Positions 39,636-44,480 of a DNA stretch of 44,480 bases are shown in pieces. The DNA comes from JAVVEZ01 sp032250895 (lineage in GTDB: Bacteria > Pseudomonadota > Gammaproteobacteria > Pseudomonadales > Pseudohongiellaceae). The stretch is from contig JAVVEZ010000022.1 of assembly GCA_032250895.1 (NCBI GenBank), forward strand, positions 1 through 44,480, given 5' to 3'. The position numbers and the translations under genes are program-made. Each line of letters begins with the position of its first letter. Position 1 is the stretch's first letter. The notes below the pieces were generated by a model. It was not told the DNA's origin. It ran no database searches and was given only the letters and a program-made list of their open reading frames with translations.

Positions 39636-40157
39636 ATGGCTGATCAAACGCAGACAGACGGCGTCCAGCTGAATGTCAATGGCGAAGCCAGAATTCTGCT
39701 TTCTGCGCCGGATACCCCCCTGCTTTATGTCCTCAGTGGCGAATTGCAGCTGAAGGGGCCACGCTTTGGTTGCGGGCTTGCCCAGTGCGGTTCCTGCTCG
39801 GTGCTGGTGGATGGTGTGGAGACCCGCTCCTGCGTCACACCCCTGGCGGCCGTGGCCGGCAAAAGCATCACCACCCTGGAAGGGCTGCCGGCAAAGTACG
39901 CGCAGGAGCACGAGTTGGACAGTGTACCGCCCCTGACTCCCCTGCAGGAAGCCATGATTGAAGAACAGGCCATTCAATGCGGTTACTGCTATAACGGCAT
40001 GCTCATCAAGGCCACGGAACTGCTCGCCAGCAATCCCGAGCCGAGTACGGAGCAAATCAAGAGCGCCATGAACGGTCACCTCTGCCGCTGTGGCACCTAC
40101 CCTGGCATCATCCGGGCCATTCACAAGGCGGCGGCCCGAATGAGGACGAGAGCATGA
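39636..40157 (+). CDS. 2Fe-2S subunit of a molybdenum hydroxylase (IorA type)
   Basis: This is the iron-sulfur subunit of a xanthine dehydrogenase-family enzyme, matching the alpha subunit of isoquinoline 1-oxidoreductase in size (173 aa). The plant-ferredoxin-like N-terminal domain has Cys46, Cys51, Cys54 and Cys66 (FGCGLAQCGSCSVL). The C-terminal helical 2Fe-2S domain has Cys115, Cys118, Cys150 and Cys152 (QCGYCYNGM, LCRCGTYPGI). All eight cysteines are present, so it should carry two clusters for electrons leaving the molybdenum site. The ATG follows GAGG by five bases; an earlier in-frame start would run into the MFS gene. It overlaps the large subunit gene by four bases (ATGA), so the pair is stoichiometrically coupled. 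No signal peptide; it would leave the cell with its partner if exported. Confidence 0.93.
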   Translation: MADQTQTDGVQLNVNGEARILLSAPDTPLLYVLSGELQLKGPRFGCGLAQCGSCSVLVDGVETRSCVTPLAAVAGKSITTLEGLPAKYAQEHELDSVPPLTPLQEAMIEEQAIQCGYCYNGMLIKATELLASNPEPSTEQIKSAMNGHLCRCGTYPGIIRAIHKAAARMRTRA

Positions 40158-42400
40158 ACATGAAAAAGCCCGCTGATGTTCTGCCCCTCAAGCGCCGGGA
40201 TCTGCTCAAGGCTGGGGGTGCCCTGACCCTGGGTTTTACCTGGCAGCACACCGCCACGGCGCAATCCACTTCCACAGACGGATTCCAGAGTGGCCCCCCC
40301 GATGCCGAACAGATCGACAGCTGGATCGCCATTCACAGCGACAACACGGCAACCTTGTACATGGGCTTTGCCGAACTCGGCCAGGGCTGCTCCACGGCGC
40401 TGCTCCAGGTGGCCGCCGAAGAGCTCGACCTGGCCATGAGCCAGATCAGCACGGTAGGGCTGGATACCCACCTTACTCCCAACCAGGGCGGCACCTATTC
40501 CAGCTCGGCGATGCGCCGCGGTGGGCCTCAGGTGCAGCGGGCCGCCGCAGAGGCCCGTCAGGCCCTGCTGCAGATGGCCGCTGCCAGATTGCAAGTACCG
40601 GTCGCCAGCCTGCAGGTGGACAATGGCATCATTTCCGGGACAGGAGATGACAATGTCTTCACCAGCTACGGGGAACTGATTGGCGATCAACGCTTCAATC
40701 TCGCGTTCACCGGCACCGCCGCGCTGAAAAATCCCCGGGATTACCGCCTGGTCGCCCAGGCCTACCCGCGCAATGATATTCCACTCAAGGCGGCCGGCAG
40801 CTATACCTTTCTGCAACACCGGCGGCTGCCCGGCATGCTCCATGCGCGCATTGTCCGGCCCCGGGGTCAGGGAGCCTACAAGGATGGCGTCCAGGTCATC
40901 AGCATCGATGACAGCAGTATCGCCTCGATACCGGCGGCGAGAGTCGTGAGACAGGAAAACTTCGTTGCAGTGGTGGCGGAAAATGAATGGGATGCCGTCA
41001 GGGCGGCCCAGACCCTGAAAGTGCAATGGCGGCAAGCCGACAACCTGCCCGGCAATGAAAAACTGTTTACACAGATGGAACAGGGTGTCACCAACGAGCG
41101 GATCGCCGTGGACCGGGGCGATATCACTGCCTTTGCGGCCGCTCCCCACCAAAGCGTCTTCCGGGCTACCGCCCCCTACCAGGCCCATGGCCCTTTCGCG
41201 CCCAATTGCGCACTGGCCGATGTCAAAGCCGACTCGGCGCTGGTCCTGTGCGCTTCCCAGGATGTCTACAACACCCGCAGCAGCATCGCCACCTTGCTGG
41301 GTCTGCCCGAACAGCAGGTCAGAATTCAGTATCACGAAAGTTCCGGCACCTACGGCCACAGCTGCTGGGATGATGCGGCCCAGGCTGCTGCCTTGACGTC
41401 GCAATTGGTTGCTCGGCCAGTCCGCCTGCAATTCATGCGCTGGGACGAACTGGGTTGGGATACCTATGGCCCCGCCCATGTCGGCAGCGCCAGGGTAGCC
41501 GCGGACAGGGCCGGCAACATCCTCAGTTATGAATACGAAGGCTGGCAGCACCACTGGAGCCTGATCGAGACCTCGGCGCAGAGTGCTCTGGGCATTCCCG
41601 CCGCCGAATGGCCGCCTTTCCCGGCCCAGCAGATCAACCCCCGAACGCTGGGCGGCATGTATGACATTCCCAATATGAAACTGCTCAACCACCATGTGCC
41701 CGGACTGGACTATCTGAAAGGCGCCTGGTTGCGTTCACCGATGGACCTGTCCTTTGCCTTCGTGTCGGAACAGGCCATCGATGACCTGGCCTTCCAGTTG
41801 CGGATGGACCCCTGGCAGTTCCGGCGCCGCAACATCACCAACTATCACTGGCGCGACGTCCTCGATGCCGCCGCAACAGCCGCAACCTGGGAGCCACGTC
41901 CGGCTGCCAGCCAGATCCCGGCCGATGCCGTGCTCGTGCGTGGACGTGGCATCGGCCTCGGGACCCATCTGTCATCCTATGGCGGCGCCGTGGCGGACAT
42001 CGAAGTCAACCGGCAAACGGGCAAGGTTCGCATTCTGCATCTGTACGGTGCCATCGACGCCGGTCTGGTGGTAAACCCCTCCAATGTGGAAAACCAGATC
42101 ACCGGGCAACTGGTGCAGACCGCCAGCCGCCTGCTGTTTGAAGAAGTGCATTTCGATAGCAGACAGGTCACCAGCCTGGACTGGAACAGCTACCCGGTGC
42201 TGCGTTTCGAGGATTGCCCCGACATCACCCCGCGCATCGTCCAGCGCCTGGATGAAGCGCCTTCCGGCGCCGGTGAGGAAGTCATGGCGGCGGCCGCCAG
42301 TGCCATCGCCAATGCCTTCTTCGACGCCACGGGTAAACGCATGACCATGTATCCCTTCACCCCGCAACGGGTGTTGGCCGCCTTGAACAATTACGGATAA
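40154..42400 (+). CDS. Molybdopterin-binding subunit of a molybdenum hydroxylase (IorB type)
   Basis: The 748-aa product is the large subunit of a molybdenum hydroxylase, closest in shape to isoquinoline 1-oxidoreductase beta. It starts with a twin-arginine signal, LKRRDLLKAGGALTLGFTW (Arg14-Arg15), so the enzyme is probably folded with cofactor in the cytoplasm and exported to the periplasm. Molybdopterin-contact segments include AELGQGCSTALLQVAAEEL near the N-terminus and YHESSGTYGHSCWDDAAQAAAL in the middle, followed by GGMYDIPN. The C-terminal SGAGEEVMAAAASAIANAFFDATGKR has Glu708 where this family has its catalytic glutamate (usually G-x-GEP). No cytochrome subunit or maturation chaperone (XdhC/MobA type) is encoded next to it. 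The substrate is probably an N-heterocycle or aldehyde, unproven. Confidence 0.9.
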   Translation: MNMKKPADVLPLKRRDLLKAGGALTLGFTWQHTATAQSTSTDGFQSGPPDAEQIDSWIAIHSDNTATLYMGFAELGQGCSTALLQVAAEELDLAMSQISTVGLDTHLTPNQGGTYSSSAMRRGGPQVQRAAAEARQALLQMAAARLQVPVASLQVDNGIISGTGDDNVFTSYGELIGDQRFNLAFTGTAALKNPRDYRLVAQAYPRNDIPLKAAGSYTFLQHRRLPGMLHARIVRPRGQGAYKDGVQVISIDDSSIASIPAARVVRQENFVAVVAENEWDAVRAAQTLKVQWRQADNLPGNEKLFTQMEQGVTNERIAVDRGDITAFAAAPHQSVFRATAPYQAHGPFAPNCALADVKADSALVLCASQDVYNTRSSIATLLGLPEQQVRIQYHESSGTYGHSCWDDAAQAAALTSQLVARPVRLQFMRWDELGWDTYGPAHVGSARVAADRAGNILSYEYEGWQHHWSLIETSAQSALGIPAAEWPPFPAQQINPRTLGGMYDIPNMKLLNHHVPGLDYLKGAWLRSPMDLSFAFVSEQAIDDLAFQLRMDPWQFRRRNITNYHWRDVLDAAATAATWEPRPAASQIPADAVLVRGRGIGLGTHLSSYGGAVADIEVNRQTGKVRILHLYGAIDAGLVVNPSNVENQITGQLVQTASRLLFEEVHFDSRQVTSLDWNSYPVLRFEDCPDITPRIVQRLDEAPSGAGEEVMAAAASAIANAFFDATGKRMTMYPFTPQRVLAALNNYG

Positions 42401-42405
42401 AGGTC

Positions 42406-44331
42406 TTGAATTCTCCCGAAAACAGCAATCAGTCCTCCTCGCAGGCTGTGGCAGAGGCTTACCGGCTTTTTCTGCACAAACAATTGAACCCGGCGCAAAA
42501 TCTGTGCGAGAGCATTCTTCAGTCGAACCCCACTGACGCCACAGCCCTCAACCTGATGGGCATGATCTGGATGAGCAAAAACCAGGCCCAGACAGCCATC
42601 ATATTTTTCCAAAAAGCACTCACGGAACAAAAAGCCGCCTATCTCTACAACAACCTTGGCACTGCCCAGCAACGCTGCGGTCAATTTGAGCAAGCGCTGG
42701 ACTCCTACATTGCAGGCTACCACCTCAATCCTGACGCCCAGACCACCTGCGACATCCTGTACAACCTCGGCAATGTCTACCTTGCGCTGGAACAGCACGA
42801 CAAGGCGGCCGGCGTGTTTATTGAGCTGTTCAAGCATCAACCGGAATACCGGGATGGCCTGGAAAAGCTGGTTGGTATTTTTTTAAAGGCAGGCGATGTC
42901 AAACAAGCCATCAACTACCTGAGAAAACGGCTCAAACACAAGCCCTCCGATCACCACGCACAGCTTGCCCTGGAACTGGCAAAACGCAAACTCTGCCTGT
43001 GGCTGGAAGCAGACAACTTGAGCCAGTCCGAGGTGCATGAGCTCCTGGCCAAGGGGGCAAAATGCGATCCGCTGGCTATCATGTCGCTCACCGATGCACC
43101 GGAACTGCTCCTGTCGGCGGCAAGGGCCACAGCCAGCAGTTCTCCGGTTCCTGCGTCCCTGCCGCCAGCGAAGAGCACACGGGCAGAGACCCCTTTGATA
43201 AAATTAGCCTATTTATCCTCGGATTTTCGGCAACATCCGGTCGGGAGTCTGATTGTGTCCTTGTTGGAGCAGCACCGGCGAAATCGCTTCAAGGTCTATG
43301 CCTATAGCACGGGCAAGGACGATGGCAGTGCCATCAGACGGCGAATCCGCAGGGCCGTCGATGTCTTCCGGGATATGAGCGAGGCCGATGACACGCATAT
43401 TCTGGAGCAGATCCGGGCGGATGACATCGGGATTCTCATTGACCTGAATGGCTATACGGAAGGATCCAAAACAGCACTTCTGGCCAGCAGGCCCGCGCCG
43501 GTGCAGATCAATTTTCTGGGCTTTGCCGGTACTGTGGGGGCCGATTTCATGGACTATCTGCTCACCGACCGCTACGTGCTTCCGCCGGCGCAGCGCATGC
43601 ATGTCACCGAGACACCCCTGTATCTCGATCGTTGTTACCTGCCCTTCGATGCAAGCCAGACCCTGAGCAAGCGTTTGCGCAGGGCAGATTACAAGCTTCC
43701 GGACGATGCGCTGGTTTTTTGTTGTTTCAACAATTCATACAAACTGTCGGCGGAGGTCTTTTCGATTTGGATACAAGTGCTGCATGCCAGCCCTGGCAGC
43801 GTACTCTGGCTTGGCAGACTCAGCGATCATATGCGGCCCCCTATCATAGAATTTGCCCAAAGCCAGGGCATAAGCCCGGACCGGATTGTTTTCGCCGCCA
43901 GGGTGGACAGCAGAAACGATTACCTGGCGCGTTTTCAACTGGCTGATCTGTTTCTTGACACCTATCCCTATAATGGCCATACCGTGTGTGCCGAGGCACT
44001 GTGGAGCGGCTGCCCGGTTCTTACCTGCAGCGGCCGATCGATAACCTCAAGGGCCGGCGGTAGTTTGCTGCTGAATCTTGGCGTGCCGGAACTCATTACC
44101 CAGAGCCTAGACGAATACACCGCAGCGGCGCTGGCATTGGCCGCGAACCCGGAAAAATTACGCCATCTGAAAGAAAAGATCAGCATTCTGCGGTCCAGCT
44201 CGTCCCTGTTCAAGCAGGGGGAATATCTCAGAGACTATGAAGACGCCCTGGTCTCAGTGTGGACGCATTATCTTCAAGGCGGCCGGCCTTCTGATTTTCG
44301 CCGCAGCCCAGCCGCCCAGGACAAGGACTAA
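42406..44331 (+). CDS. TPR-containing SPINDLY/O-GlcNAc transferase-like glycosyltransferase
   Basis: The 641-aa protein has about five TPR-like repeats (about 10-180, such as AAYLYNNLGTAQQRCGQFEQAL) and then a linker rich in Ser/Pro/Ala. The GT41 (O-GlcNAc transferase) catalytic region runs from about 262. His277 is in DFRQHPVGSL, and LIDLNGYTEGSKTALLASRP, PVQINFLGFAGTVGADFMDYLLTDRYV and FNNSYKL with Lys446 follow. Next come PGSVLWLG, DTYPYNGHTVCAEALWSGCPV (His525) and SRAGGSLLLNLGVPELI. All match the Spy/OGT fold that adds a sugar to Ser/Thr of proteins. The start is a TTG at 42406, just after the AAAGG of the iorB stop region; there is no nearby ATG. It begins five bases after the molybdenum subunit stop, so it is read as part of that operon. 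Its target is unknown. Confidence 0.9.
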   Translation: MNSPENSNQSSSQAVAEAYRLFLHKQLNPAQNLCESILQSNPTDATALNLMGMIWMSKNQAQTAIIFFQKALTEQKAAYLYNNLGTAQQRCGQFEQALDSYIAGYHLNPDAQTTCDILYNLGNVYLALEQHDKAAGVFIELFKHQPEYRDGLEKLVGIFLKAGDVKQAINYLRKRLKHKPSDHHAQLALELAKRKLCLWLEADNLSQSEVHELLAKGAKCDPLAIMSLTDAPELLLSAARATASSSPVPASLPPAKSTRAETPLIKLAYLSSDFRQHPVGSLIVSLLEQHRRNRFKVYAYSTGKDDGSAIRRRIRRAVDVFRDMSEADDTHILEQIRADDIGILIDLNGYTEGSKTALLASRPAPVQINFLGFAGTVGADFMDYLLTDRYVLPPAQRMHVTETPLYLDRCYLPFDASQTLSKRLRRADYKLPDDALVFCCFNNSYKLSAEVFSIWIQVLHASPGSVLWLGRLSDHMRPPIIEFAQSQGISPDRIVFAARVDSRNDYLARFQLADLFLDTYPYNGHTVCAEALWSGCPVLTCSGRSITSRAGGSLLLNLGVPELITQSLDEYTAAALALAANPEKLRHLKEKISILRSSSSLFKQGEYLRDYEDALVSVWTHYLQGGRPSDFRRSPAAQDKD

Positions 44332-44344
44332 AAAGGGGGCTTTT
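44331..44344. terminator. Weak hairpin between convergent genes
   Basis: AAAAG (44331-44335), a GGGG loop and CTTTT (44340-44344) form a five-pair stem at the end of the glycosyltransferase gene, followed by an AT-rich stretch. It could terminate that gene, and the convergent minus-strand frame, but it is short and weak. Confidence 0.3.
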
Positions 44345-44480
44345 AATTTCGCATTGAGCGGGACGCGTTTGGGATAATTGCGACCAAAATGGACGCAATG
44401 AGCGCCACCGACGCAAAAACGGAGCCTAAACTGAAGTTCTTGCAGTCATCGCGCAGATTCTGCTGATAGTTCAGGCGGAT
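44343..44480 (-). CDS. C-terminal fragment of an unknown membrane protein (partial)
   Basis: A reading frame of 45 codons enters from the right edge on the minus strand and ends at a TAA (44343-44345), 12 bases from the convergent glycosyltransferase stop. It reads NYQQNLRDDCKNFSLG, then a hydrophobic stretch SVFASVALIASILVAIIP, and ends NASRSMRN. That is the shape of a C-terminal membrane anchor, but there is no recognised motif and no start is visible. Convergent position just after a stop supports it being real, yet it is short and I cannot exclude chance. Confidence 0.4.
   Translation of the reverse strand: MRLNYQQNLRDDCKNFSLGSVFASVALIASILVAIIPNASRSMRN

Noticed and set aside
40121..41695. 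524-codon minus-strand open frame inside the molybdopterin subunit gene
   Set aside because: It is antisense to a gene with a Tat signal and clear family motifs; composition is that of a shadow frame in GC-rich DNA.
1..44480. tRNA, rRNA, CRISPR arrays, transposases or phage genes
   Set aside because: None seen on reading either strand; intergenic gaps are mostly short and the longer ones hold no such structure.

Overview
The window is a chromosomal segment of a gammaproteobacterium. From about 1.3 to 25.2 kb the minus strand carries, in transcription order, rpsB-tsf-pyrH-frr-uppS-cdsA-dxr-rseP-bamA-skp-lpxD-fabZ-lpxA-lpxB-rnhB-dnaE-accA-tilS-pyrG-kdsA-eno. This is the classic gammaproteobacterial run, in the arrangement I know from Pseudomonas and its marine relatives. 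The long DapD (345 aa), the full lipid A set and the divergent map-glnD-(yffB-like)-dapD-dapE block fit that placement. The accessory genes (DUF3179, Spinster-like MFS, FadL-like porin, molybdenum hydroxylase) would suit a marine heterotroph. No sequence search was possible, so the genus is open.

Region 1 (1-25211, minus strand) is a housekeeping supercluster. It covers translation (S2, EF-Ts, ribosome recycling, tRNA-Ile lysidine synthase), nucleotides (UMP kinase, CTP synthase), isoprenoid and undecaprenyl synthesis (Dxr, UppS), phospholipid precursor (CdsA), envelope proteolysis and OMP assembly (RseP, BamA, Skp), lipid A (LpxD, FabZ, LpxA, LpxB), KDO (KdsA), fatty acid synthesis (AccA), replication (DnaE, RnhB) and glycolysis (Eno, running off the left edge). 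Most junctions are tight or overlapping. Two hairpins look like attenuators: one in the rpsB-tsf spacer, one just after rseP before bamA. A short repeat occurs in two spacers (tilS/accA and lpxB/lpxA).

Region 2 (25212-31590, plus strand) starts at a divergent 338-bp promoter region. It holds methionine aminopeptidase, the PII uridylyltransferase GlnD, a YffB/ArsC-family thioredoxin-fold protein, and two succinylase-branch diaminopimelate/lysine genes, dapD and dapE. A perfect extended -10 sits at the end of the yffB-like gene, just before dapD. RsmJ (minus) closes this block convergently with dapE.

Region 3 (32584-44331, plus strand) is accessory. It holds an NhaC-type antiporter, a long alpha/beta hydrolase with an Asp-Trp nucleophile elbow, a FadL/OmpP1-type outer membrane porin, a DUF3179 membrane protein, a Spinster-like MFS transporter, a two-subunit molybdenum hydroxylase (2Fe-2S subunit plus Tat-exported molybdopterin subunit, isoquinoline 1-oxidoreductase type) and a TPR-SPINDLY/OGT-type glycosyltransferase. 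The MFS-to-glycosyltransferase genes are very tightly packed. Together they suggest uptake and oxidation or hydrolysis of a hydrophobic or heterocyclic compound, but the substrate cannot be read from the sequence. The most distinctive nucleotide-level feature is a perfect 8-bp hairpin that ends at the MFS start codon and holds the Shine-Dalgarno sequence, with an A-N-GGA motif, in its loop. No tRNA, rRNA, CRISPR, transposase or phage gene was seen.
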